Of a stretch of DNA of 18,250 nt, positions 6,547-13,564 are shown one piece after another. The notes under the pieces were generated by a model. The model worked only from the letters and a program-made list of their open reading frames with translations, was not told the DNA's origin and did no database searches. Position 1 is the stretch's first letter, and each line of letters begins with the position of its first letter. A program made the translations under genes and the position numbers. Source of the stretch: JAJTFW01 sp031411335 (GTDB taxonomy: Bacteria; Bacteroidota; Bacteroidia; AKYH767-A; OLB10); assembly GCA_031411335.1 (NCBI GenBank), contig JANOAX010000135.1:1-18250 (forward strand), written 5' to 3'.

Positions 6547-6556
6547 CAACATCAAC

Positions 6557-7723
6557 ATGAAAAGAATCGCCATTCTCGGATCAACGGGATCTATCGGAAC
6601 ACAAGCCCTCGAAGTGATTGAGGCACATCCTGATCAATTCAGTGTGGAAGTTCTCACTGCAAATAGCAATGTAGATTTGCTGATTGAACAAGCTAAAAAG
6701 TTTAAACCAAATGCTGTAGTTATTTGTGATACCACAAAATTAGCCACATTAAAATCGGGGTTGGAAAGCGACAACATAAAAGTATTTGGCGGTGCGGCTT
6801 CCATTGTACAATTGATGAGTATGGACACTCTCGATTTAGTGTTGACTGCTATGGTTGGTTTTTCTGGTCTTGCTCCAACCTTGGCGGCCATCGAAAACAA
6901 AAAAAATATTGCATTGGCGAATAAAGAAACGTTGGTGGTGGCAGGCGATTTAGTAACGAAATTGGCTTTGGAGAATAAAGTCAGTATTTATCCTGTCGAC
7001 TCCGAGCACAGCGCTATTTTTCAGTGTTTAGCTGGGGAGATGCACAATCCCATTGAAAAAATTATTTTGACAGCTTCAGGCGGACCTTTCCGCGGGAAGA
7101 AAAAATCAGAATTAGCGAACATCACCAAGGCGCAGGCATTAAAACACCCCAACTGGACCATGGGCGCTAAAATTACCATTGATTCGGCGACTTTAATGAA
7201 TAAAGGCTTGGAAATGATTGAGGCCAAATGGCTTTTCGATTTGCAAGCTTCTGAAATTGAAGTTATTGTACATCCTCAATCCATCATTCACAGCATTGTT
7301 CAATTTCAAGATGGAAGCATGAAAGCCCAAATGGGATTACCGGATATGAAATTACCTATTCAATATGCCTTGGGTTATCCAAACCGATTAGTATCCGATT
7401 TTCCTCGCTTCGATTTTACTAAATATCCGCAACTGACCTTCGAAGCTGCTGATGAAGAAACCTTTAGGTGCTTAGGCTTGGCGAGATGGGCGATGGAAAA
7501 AGGCGGGAATTTACCTTGCATCATGAATGCTGCTAATGAAATTGCGGTAGCTGCCTTTTTACGCGACGAACTCGGCTTCCTTCAAATTGCGGAGGTCATA
7601 GAAACGACGATGAATCAAGTAGCTTTTGAGTCTCAGCCCGATATAAAAACGTTTCAGGATAGCGATGATGCGGCTCGGAAAATAGCGTCACAACTAATTC
7701 AAAAAAGCGACGTTCAAATTTAA
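6557..7723 (+). CDS. dxr: 1-deoxy-D-xylulose 5-phosphate reductoisomerase
   Basis: This 388-residue protein is the expected length for Dxr/IspC. The enzyme converts 1-deoxy-D-xylulose 5-phosphate with NADPH to 2-C-methyl-D-erythritol 4-phosphate, the second step of the MEP isoprenoid pathway in the cytoplasm. Visible motifs are the NADPH-binding GSTGSIG (8-14), NKETLV (from 122), the metal-binding DSEHSA (148-153), the substrate-binding ASGGPFRG (173-180), HPNWTMG (197-203) and DSATLMNKGLEMIEAKWLF. HPQSIIHSIVQFQDGS and AQMGLPDMKLPIQYAL follow. It starts at the MKRIAILGSTG methionine, 10 nt after a near-consensus -7 box. The downstream rseP gene is co-oriented 135 bp away, an arrangement often seen in bacteria because dxr and the site-2 protease gene are frequent neighbours. 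Nothing is missing or broken. Confidence 0.98.
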   Translation: MKRIAILGSTGSIGTQALEVIEAHPDQFSVEVLTANSNVDLLIEQAKKFKPNAVVICDTTKLATLKSGLESDNIKVFGGAASIVQLMSMDTLDLVLTAMVGFSGLAPTLAAIENKKNIALANKETLVVAGDLVTKLALENKVSIYPVDSEHSAIFQCLAGEMHNPIEKIILTASGGPFRGKKKSELANITKAQALKHPNWTMGAKITIDSATLMNKGLEMIEAKWLFDLQASEIEVIVHPQSIIHSIVQFQDGSMKAQMGLPDMKLPIQYALGYPNRLVSDFPRFDFTKYPQLTFEAADEETFRCLGLARWAMEKGGNLPCIMNAANEIAVAAFLRDELGFLQIAEVIETTMNQVAFESQPDIKTFQDSDDAARKIASQLIQKSDVQI

Positions 7724-7814
7724 AGTAAGGATAATCGTCAAACATAAACTCCCTAAAAAGATTAGATTAGAGAAGGGAGAACAAGGCCTTTCGGGAAGAC
7801 CCATTCCTTATTCG

Positions 7815-7822
7815 TACATTCG
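7815..7822 (+). promoter_or_regulatory. Possible -7 promoter box for rseP
   Basis: TACATTCG has one mismatch to TAnnTTTG and lies 36 nt upstream of the rseP start. A local inverted repeat CTCCCT/AGGGAG (about 7750-7780) lies just before it but has no T tract. Confidence 0.3.
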
Positions 7823-7858
7823 CAACCTGAAACAATTTCATCATAATTAAATAGATCA

Positions 7859-9196
7859 ATGCAAGGACTTATTATGGCCGGCCAATTAATTTTAGGCCTA
7901 TCAATATTAGTAACACTTCACGAGTTAGGACATTTTTTAGCGGCTCGTGCATTCGGAATTAAGGTAGAAAAATTTTATTTATTCTTTGATGCTTGGGGCT
8001 TTAAACTTTTCAGTTTTAAAATAGGCGATACAGAGTACGGCATGGGGTGGTTACCATTAGGTGGCTATGTGAAAATTGCGGGAATGGTTGACGAAAGTTT
8101 AGACACTGAGCAATTAGCTGCCGAACCACAACCTTGGGAATTCAGAGCAAAACCAGCATGGCAACGATTGATTGTGATGGTAGGTGGAGTTACGATGAAT
8201 GTAATATTAGGAATTATTATTTTCAGCGGAACCTTACTGCATTTCAAAAAAGATTATTTACCCAATCAAGAAGTAATTCAAGGAAAGGGAATTTATGCTT
8301 ACAAGTTAGGTAAGGAGATTGGCTTACAGGACGGAGATAAAATTCTTACCATCAACGGAAATTCTTTTGAGCGTTTTGAAGATGTACTTTCATCGCGTGT
8401 TTTATTTGGCGCAACTTTATCCATTGAGCGAAATAATCGCACGATGGAAGTAGTAGTTCCAGATAATTTTTATCGTAAAGTTGGAGTTGCGGGAAGATGG
8501 AGTTTCATTGGCTATGGTCCGCTTCACTATCAAATTGGAAAAGTGGTAGATGGTGAACCCGCACAAAAAGCAGGAGTTAAAAGTGGAGATAAAATTACAG
8601 CCATCAATGGGGAGAGTATTGCCAACAACGATGATTTAGTAAGCAAAATTGGTGCGTTAAAAAACAAGACGGTTACTTTAAATATACTTCGCGATAATAA
8701 ACCCATCACCTTAGAAAGTACAGTAACCGATAAAGGCACCATCGGTATTTCATACGATGCTACACCCGAAAAAAACTCTTCGTATAAAATGGAACCTTAT
8801 ACGGTTTCAAACGCTGTTTCATTTGGTACATCGGATGCTATTGAGGCACTTGTTTCGAATGCGAAAGGCTTAGGAAAAATATTTACTGGAGAAGAGAAAG
8901 CGAGTGAATCGGTGCAAGGTCCTATTGGTATTGCTACTATTTACGGTGGCGTTTGGGATTGGTCGAGGTTTTGGGCTATCACTGGACTTTTGTCGATGGT
9001 TTTGGCTTTCATGAACATGTTACCTATTCCAGCTCTAGACGGTGGACACGTTATCTTTCTACTAATCGAAAGCATCTTCAAGGTAAAATTCAGCGACAAA
9101 ATAATGGAACGCGCACAAGTAGTAGGGATGGTGATTCTCTTTAGCTTGTTGATTTTTGCTGTAGGGAATGATATATGGAAACATATACTTCATTAA
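7859..9196 (+). CDS. rseP: RIP metalloprotease RseP (site-2 protease family)
   Basis: This 445-residue integral membrane zinc protease, of M50/site-2 type, cuts substrates within the membrane and in other bacteria releases anti-sigma factors or clears signal peptide remnants. The first helix carries the zinc-binding HELGH (residues 21-25). The third zinc ligand lies in NMLPIPALDGGH (about 386-397, Asp394). Two PDZ domains sit between, one around residues 140-205 (GLQDGDKILTINGNSFERFEDV) and one around 225-295 (PAQKAGVKSGDKITAINGESI). The GxG membrane-loop region GMGWLPLGGYVKIAGM precedes them. C-terminal helices are WAITGLLSMVLAFMNML and the segment ending AVGNDIWKHIL. The start at 7859 is five codons before a second ATG, and either gives an intact first helix. 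It follows dxr in the same direction and the two may be co-transcribed. Confidence 0.96.
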   Translation: MQGLIMAGQLILGLSILVTLHELGHFLAARAFGIKVEKFYLFFDAWGFKLFSFKIGDTEYGMGWLPLGGYVKIAGMVDESLDTEQLAAEPQPWEFRAKPAWQRLIVMVGGVTMNVILGIIIFSGTLLHFKKDYLPNQEVIQGKGIYAYKLGKEIGLQDGDKILTINGNSFERFEDVLSSRVLFGATLSIERNNRTMEVVVPDNFYRKVGVAGRWSFIGYGPLHYQIGKVVDGEPAQKAGVKSGDKITAINGESIANNDDLVSKIGALKNKTVTLNILRDNKPITLESTVTDKGTIGISYDATPEKNSSYKMEPYTVSNAVSFGTSDAIEALVSNAKGLGKIFTGEEKASESVQGPIGIATIYGGVWDWSRFWAITGLLSMVLAFMNMLPIPALDGGHVIFLLIESIFKVKFSDKIMERAQVVGMVILFSLLIFAVGNDIWKHILH

Positions 9197-9410
9197 TTCA
9201 GAATTAAGAATTCAGAATTATGAATTACTAATTGAAAACTGAGGACTTTAGTTTATGGCTTTCAACTTGAAGCATGAAGTTTAATAGATAAATAGTATTC
9301 ATTGCAATGATGAAAAAAATCAACGAGGCACTTGAGTACACAAAAGTGCACAAGAGCATACAAGCGATTAAATTTTAGTGCACTTCGTGAATCTAATGAC
9401 TATAGTGCTG

Positions 9411-9429
9411 CCTGCCTACTGCAGGCAGG
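9411..9429. repeat. CCTGCCT inverted repeat
   Basis: CCTGCCT-actgc-AGGCAGG gives a 7-bp stem and a 5-nt loop in a non-coding stretch. It shares the CTGCC/GGCAG core with the 27-bp elements at 9494 and 9597. Confidence 0.6.
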
Positions 9430-9493
9430 TTGAAAAGAGCGAATTAGCTTATAAGTTGCATTTCAAAAGATGAGCTTTAACAGCACAGCTAGA

Positions 9494-9520
9494 AGCTGCC
9501 ATCGGCAAGCTCAGGCAGTG
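9494..9520 (+). repeat. 27-bp dispersed element, copy 1
   Basis: The element starts AGCTGCCATCGGCAAGC and ends TCAGGCAGTG. A second copy at 9597-9623 is identical in 26 of 27 bases. The ends CTGCC and GGCAG are inverted, so it may be a degraded relative of the hairpin at 9411-9429. Confidence 0.7.
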
Positions 9521-9596
9521 GAAAGGAGAGTGAGTATGAGTGTGGGAATGAAAATTAGAGTGAGGAGTGTTGCTTAGGCTCTCGAGTTCATCGAAT

Positions 9597-9623
9597 AGCT
9601 GCCATCGGCAGGCTCAGGCAGTG
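9597..9623 (+). repeat. 27-bp dispersed element, copy 2
   Basis: This is the second copy, 103 bp from the first, differing by A to G at one position, which makes CTGCC-atc-GGCAG a perfect short hairpin. Confidence 0.7.
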
Positions 9624-9638
9624 AAGGCAGCGCTCCTT

Positions 9639-9654
9639 CCCGATAACTATCGGG
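9639..9654. repeat. Dispersed palindrome, copy 2
   Basis: CCCGATAACTATCGGG differs from the perfect copy at 975-990 by one base at the centre. It is followed at once by tandem TTCGACTC units. Confidence 0.75.
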
Positions 9655-9699
9655 ACTTCGACTCTTCGACTCTTCGACTCTCCTATTCTCCTATTCTCA
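9655..9699 (+). repeat. Tandem 8-9 bp repeats
   Basis: Three CTTCGACTC-type units are followed by two TCCTATTC units, all in register, in the gap before the CotH gene end. Confidence 0.6.
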
Positions 9700-9758
9700 A
9701 ATCTGCATAGCGTACGAAATTTTTATGCAACTAAAATTTCCATGCGTAAGAAAAAAAC

Positions 9759-11822
9759 TTATCGCACCATCAACTTCGCGCGATACACTACATTTCCTTG
9801 ACTCAATTCAATCAAATGCATTCCTAGATTCAAGTGCTGTACATCAATATAAAGTTCTTTCCCTTGTATCGTAATTTTTTCGGAAGCGATTAATTGTCCT
9901 AACTCATTGAAAAAACGTATTTGCGCCAATCCATTTAAATTTTCGGGTAATAACAACCAAGTACTTTCACTTGCAGGATTCGGATAGGCGATAACGTTAG
10001 TGCGTGCTTCACTTAAATTCCCTAATCCAACTAATGAACAAGTTCCCGGAATGTTTGCATCGAGCCAATTGGAACGATTCGTAATCCAGTTTTTTAATTC
10101 TTGTTTATTGCCGGCATAATCTGGAGGAATCGGTGAAGGATTGGGCCAAACATATACTCCTAAAATGGGCCATCTTTCAAAATTCCGAATTTGGCTTTCA
10201 TCTAAATAAAGTCCTACACTGTCTATCCAGTTATGCAATACGGTTGTCGATAATAGATTTGCTCGCAAATCCTCCCATCGGCATCGCAAGGTATTTCTAT
10301 AATAAGGATCCTGCAATAGTTTGTTCCACCAAAATGGGACTTGCTGTCCGGAGGAAGGATGTACATATTGATAGGCATATCCAGAAGTCACATCTCCATC
10401 GTTATAGTCGGCATTTCCCCAAGCAATATCATAATCCCATACAGGACCCATCTTCATCAACCCTCCATTGCTATTTTTGTCTTTATAGAAAAATGTGCTG
10501 ATTCTATAACCATCCACACTCTTGCTGAATTCATTTAAAATGAAATAATCCACCCACGATGCTACATCAATAAAATGACGATACCCGGTTGCCGGATTCA
10601 TAAAGTTGGTTCCATTCAAAGCAATTTCAAAACTATCGCAATATGATTTTATATACTGAGCCTGTACTGGTAAAATTTCAGTTACGTCAGGATATTCATG
10701 TTGAATTTCTGGCTTAGGGCCACCTGTTGGCGGATTGTAAAGCGTTGTCCATCCACCACCTGCCGCACCAGTAGTTTTGTCAATTTTTAGGATATACCCT
10801 CCCGTTAGATCATCCCCCGTTGTATCCGCCGGAGTTAACTTCGCAATATCAACTCTTCCGGCATCACGCTTAATTTTTTCCATGAAAATATAGACCCCGA
10901 TATACCGTCCATTTAAAATTACTTCACAATATTGAATACGGGAAGCATAGTAACCCATCGCTCTTGATCGATCATACGACAATACATTTCGCATGAATGA
11001 TTTGTCTGAATAATTTGCATTTAATATCCAATCGCTTTCACTCGGCATTCCAAATAAAGAAGTATCTAGATCATTGTTTAAAGAGTCCCAAGTTTCTATT
11101 CCATATGATTTTTTGGGGAAACCTTGAGAAGAAGATCCACGAAGTTCAATGCCGATATTTCCATTGTACATATTGGCTGAATCGGAAACATAATTTCGCA
11201 TGCCTGGACCATTGTCAATGATTTGCATGTTCGCAGGAATTTTTGGATCATCAATTATGGACTGCGCAAAAGTGTTTATTTTTATAATGGGTAAATTGGA
11301 AGAAGTAATTTGATTACTCTGCGGAGGATTATTACCAAATGTAATACTCCAGCTCAATAAACCTCCAGTGTCGGTAGGATACGTATCCCGAATATAAATC
11401 CTCCAAACTCCATTGGGGTTTTGTGTATTATTTACATCATTTAACAACCCTTCTGGGCGATAAGAGCCCGCAAATGGGGCATTCCCATTTTCAATAAAAT
11501 TGGGCACCGTGTCGTAAAAATTAGTGTTGATATAATTGTTGCCTGAACCGCCGTTTCCTGTACTCAGCTCTACAAAAGTACTGTCAGGAGCAATTAGCCA
11601 AATATCCAAATCTGCATCATAAGTATGTGAAATATTGAAACTCACTTTTATAAATCCAAAAGTGGTATCGATGGTAGTGGGTAAGCCGCTTACCGTAATT
11701 GGAAAAAGTACAGCGGGGCCATTGTCGGGAATGGTCCCACCAAATCCACTAAATGTTTGAGCAATTGATTGGTTAAAACAGAAACTAAGGAGGAGTATAA
11801 GGCGCGTAATTGTCGATTTCAT
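9759..11822 (-). CDS. Secreted P-domain/CotH-domain protein with T9SS sorting domain
   Basis: A 687-residue exported protein. A signal peptide at residues 1-22 ends SIAQ. Residues about 25-165 resemble a proprotein-convertase P domain (HTYDADLDIWLIAPDST, NGVWRIYIRDTYPTDTGGLLSWSITFG). Residues about 178-575 are a CotH domain: IELRGSSSQGFPKKSYGIE (224-242), DWILNANYSDKSFMRNVLSY, ILNGRYIGVYIFMEKIKRD (302-320) and GGYILKIDK. The GPVWDYDIAWGN motif (459-470) matches the conserved aspartate motif of CotH protein kinases. Residues about 603-687 are a T9SS type A sorting domain (VIAYPNPASESTWLLL...NLGMHLIELSQGNVVYRAKLMV). The protein should reach the cell surface. CotH in Bacillus spore coats is a protein kinase; activity here is unproven. 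It has its own upstream -7 box and no operon partner. Confidence 0.93.
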   Translation of the reverse strand: MKSTITRLILLLSFCFNQSIAQTFSGFGGTIPDNGPAVLFPITVSGLPTTIDTTFGFIKVSFNISHTYDADLDIWLIAPDSTFVELSTGNGGSGNNYINTNFYDTVPNFIENGNAPFAGSYRPEGLLNDVNNTQNPNGVWRIYIRDTYPTDTGGLLSWSITFGNNPPQSNQITSSNLPIIKINTFAQSIIDDPKIPANMQIIDNGPGMRNYVSDSANMYNGNIGIELRGSSSQGFPKKSYGIETWDSLNNDLDTSLFGMPSESDWILNANYSDKSFMRNVLSYDRSRAMGYYASRIQYCEVILNGRYIGVYIFMEKIKRDAGRVDIAKLTPADTTGDDLTGGYILKIDKTTGAAGGGWTTLYNPPTGGPKPEIQHEYPDVTEILPVQAQYIKSYCDSFEIALNGTNFMNPATGYRHFIDVASWVDYFILNEFSKSVDGYRISTFFYKDKNSNGGLMKMGPVWDYDIAWGNADYNDGDVTSGYAYQYVHPSSGQQVPFWWNKLLQDPYYRNTLRCRWEDLRANLLSTTVLHNWIDSVGLYLDESQIRNFERWPILGVYVWPNPSPIPPDYAGNKQELKNWITNRSNWLDANIPGTCSLVGLGNLSEARTNVIAYPNPASESTWLLLPENLNGLAQIRFFNELGQLIASEKITIQGKELYIDVQHLNLGMHLIELSQGNVVYRAKLMVR

Positions 11823-11849
11823 AATTCTTGACTAAGTTAAGGATTATTT

Positions 11850-11857
11850 CAAATCTA
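11850..11857 (-). promoter_or_regulatory. -7 promoter box for the CotH-domain gene
   Basis: On the minus strand TAGATTTG matches TAnnTTTG exactly, 27 nt upstream of the ATG at 11822. No clear TTG is seen at -33. Confidence 0.45.
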
Positions 11858-11977
11858 TACTCTATAAATTTGATGAGATTCAGTAATTAGCTAGTACCTA
11901 AAAATAGTTAGAATGGTAGCGTTTGTTTGTTATTATCATAGAAGAATGATAAAAAGCCATTGAATAAAGCGAAAAAC

Positions 11978-12007
11978 TTGCGCAATTCTTTGATTTTTGT
12001 ACTTTTA
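11978..12007 (+). promoter_or_regulatory. Promoter of the PhoD-like gene
   Basis: TTG at 11978-11980, a 19-nt spacer and TACTTTTA at 12000-12007 fit the Bacteroidota -33/-7 pattern, with one mismatch in the -7 box. The box ends 7 nt before the ATG at 12015 and 19 nt before the ATG at 12027. Confidence 0.5.
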
Positions 12008-12014
12008 CGTCTTT

Positions 12015-13406
12015 ATGAATAGAATTATGAAAAGATCCATTTGGTTTCTCCTATTAGTTTCGATTGTCATGGGTGTATCCTTGAAAAATGGATTTGCTCA
12101 ACAAGAACCGCTTCTCATCTCTGGACCCATGCTAGGCTACAGCGAACATCGTTCCGTATTGGTTTGGTATGAAGTAAGTCAATCTGTAAAGACCGCTATG
12201 CTGCGGTATTGGGAAAAGGATAATACCGAGTATTTCTTTGAGATGGATTATACAGCAGAACTTGGAAAACCATACAACCCTATTAAATTCGAATTGGTAA
12301 AATTGAAGTTGAATACGTCTTATAATTTCGAGATTTTGTTAAATGGAAAAGTAGTTCCCGCCTCTCGAATGAATGGATTTACCACGAAGCCGCATCAAGC
12401 AAATCCCGAAGCAGATCCCTATAATTTTTCTTTCTTAGCAGGCTCTTGTATGTATTTTAACGATCCCGTTTTAGATGCACACGGTGATCCTTACGGACAA
12501 GATACGTACATCTTAAGAACCATGGCATCGATGGCAACGAGTTTCAATTTATGGCTCGGCGATAATGTGTATCTCCGCCCTTCCGATTACGGATCAAGCG
12601 CCGGAATTAATTATCGTTATTCTCTGCAAAGAAAAGCGCAAGAATTATCCGATCTCCTCGCTTCCCGACCTAATTATGCCATTTGGGATGATCACGATTA
12701 TGGTGGTGATAATTTCGATCGCTCATTCGAATTAAAATCTTCGTCTCAAGAAATATTTAAAAATTATTGGGGAAATAAATCATACGGAACAGAAAATGAT
12801 GCTGGCATTTTTTCTTCTTTCTCGTGGAGTGATGGCGATTTTTTTCTGATGGACGATCGTTCGCATCGTGCACCGAATCAATTAAGGGATTCCATAGGAG
12901 GAAAACCAAATTGTGAAAAGGAATTTTTTGGCACTGTGCAATTGTCATGGTTAAAAGATAAATTACTAGGTTCTACAGCAACATTTAAATTTATCGCTGT
13001 AGGTAATCAAGTGCTGAATCCAACAAGCGGTACGGAATACATGCGAAATTATTCATGTGAATTTAATGAGCTGATGAATTTTATTGTCGCTTATAAAATT
13101 GAAGGCGTTGTGTTTTTATCCGGCGACCGACATTTCTCCGAAGTGATCACCTATCAACCTAAAGGTGGATATAAGATGTATGATTTTACATGCTCTGCGC
13201 TTACTTCTCGACCACGAACTTTGAGTGAAAAAGAAAAAGCGAATCCCAATCGTGTTCCTCAAACTTTGGTAACGAATAATTCCTTCGCGCGTTTCGATAT
13301 CAGTGGACCTAAAGGCGATCGCTCCTTGAAAATGGTGACTATCGATAAATCAGGAGTGATTTTATCAAGTTTTATCCTAAATGAAAAGGAACTGAAATTG
13401 AAGTAG
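12015..13406 (+). CDS. PhoD-like metallophosphoesterase, exported
   Basis: About 463 residues from the ATG at 12015. A second ATG at 12027 (MKRSIWFLLLVS) also gives a good signal peptide, and an upstream TTG at 11997 overlaps the promoter and is unlikely. The signal peptide ends near GFAQ (about residue 29). An N-terminal beta-sandwich (about 30-130, SGPMLGYSEHRSVLVWYE) matches the PhoD N-terminal type. The catalytic part follows with metal-binding motifs in family order: GSC (143-145, the cysteine is a PhoD hallmark), LGDN (181-184), WDDHDYGG (224-231) and GDRHFSEV (370-377). PhoD-family enzymes hydrolyse phosphodiesters and monoesters outside the cytoplasm; the substrate here cannot be told. 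There is no T9SS tail, so periplasmic or lipid-facing is likely. No phosphate-regulation genes are nearby. Confidence 0.92.
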   Translation: MNRIMKRSIWFLLLVSIVMGVSLKNGFAQQEPLLISGPMLGYSEHRSVLVWYEVSQSVKTAMLRYWEKDNTEYFFEMDYTAELGKPYNPIKFELVKLKLNTSYNFEILLNGKVVPASRMNGFTTKPHQANPEADPYNFSFLAGSCMYFNDPVLDAHGDPYGQDTYILRTMASMATSFNLWLGDNVYLRPSDYGSSAGINYRYSLQRKAQELSDLLASRPNYAIWDDHDYGGDNFDRSFELKSSSQEIFKNYWGNKSYGTENDAGIFSSFSWSDGDFFLMDDRSHRAPNQLRDSIGGKPNCEKEFFGTVQLSWLKDKLLGSTATFKFIAVGNQVLNPTSGTEYMRNYSCEFNELMNFIVAYKIEGVVFLSGDRHFSEVITYQPKGGYKMYDFTCSALTSRPRTLSEKEKANPNRVPQTLVTNNSFARFDISGPKGDRSLKMVTIDKSGVILSSFILNEKELKLK

Positions 13407-13537
13407 TTTTTTACTATTTGCTTCGATATTGGAATTTATTTGTACCATCATTTTGATGGAGGGTTTGCTTAAGGTTTCTAATTCAATCTTTTTAGATGAA
13501 TTTACATTTGAAATGGGAATAATCAATCTAGGTTAAC

Positions 13538-13545
13538 TAAATTTG
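13538..13545 (+). promoter_or_regulatory. Possible -7 promoter box for the S9 peptidase gene
   Basis: TAAATTTG fits TAnnTTTG and lies 19 nt before the ATG at 13565. A second exact match, TACATTTG, lies at 13503-13510. Neither has an obvious -33 TTG. The gap before them also contains the small perfect hairpin CCATCA-TTT-TGATGG at 13445-13459. Confidence 0.35.
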
Positions 13546-13564
13546 AGATCTAAATTTCAATCTT

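Larger units (their letters stand above)
6222..6556. other. Divergent intergenic region with structured repeats
   Basis: These 335 bases lie between the divergent J-domain and dxr genes. Outer parts hold the two promoter boxes. The centre (6301-6475) is a GC-richer cassette of inverted and direct repeats described separately. A small hairpin CCGTA-TAAAAG-TACGG lies close to the J-domain promoter. An open frame on the minus strand crosses the region, but its composition is repeat-derived and I do not call it a gene. Confidence 0.5.
9197..9758. other. 562-bp intergenic region, mosaic of short repeats
   Basis: No credible gene lies here; the longest starts give only a few dozen residues. In order it shows GAATTCAGAATTA-type repeats right after rseP (about 9197-9232), an ACAAAAGTGCACAAGAGCATACAAG stretch of near-repeats (about 9338-9365), and a CCTGCCT/AGGCAGG hairpin (9411-9429). 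Then come two copies of a 27-bp element (9494-9520, 9597-9623), the variant palindrome (9639-9654), and tandem TTCGACTC and TCCTATTC units (about 9655-9699). The region separates rseP from the tail of the convergent CotH gene. Confidence 0.6.

Noticed and set aside
6373..6573. Minus-strand 66-residue open frame upstream of dxr
   Set aside because: It is built from the repeat cassette, overlaps the dxr start and promoter in antisense, and has no recognisable motif.
7750..7780. CTCCCT/AGGGAG inverted repeat between dxr and rseP as a terminator
   Set aside because: Stem of six pairs, long loop and no T tract; unlikely to stop transcription.
9307..9378. Tiny open frame starting MMKKINEALEYTKVHKSI
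   Set aside because: Only 23 codons, lies in a repeat mosaic, and has no promoter box or family match that I can see.
10133..10538. Plus-strand open frames of 122 and 65 residues inside the CotH gene
   Set aside because: Antisense shadows of a clearly conserved coding sequence; no motif and atypical composition.
11991..12014. TTG start at 11997 for the PhoD-like gene
   Set aside because: It overlaps the probable -7 box and adds residues before an already complete signal peptide; the ATGs at 12015 or 12027 are better.
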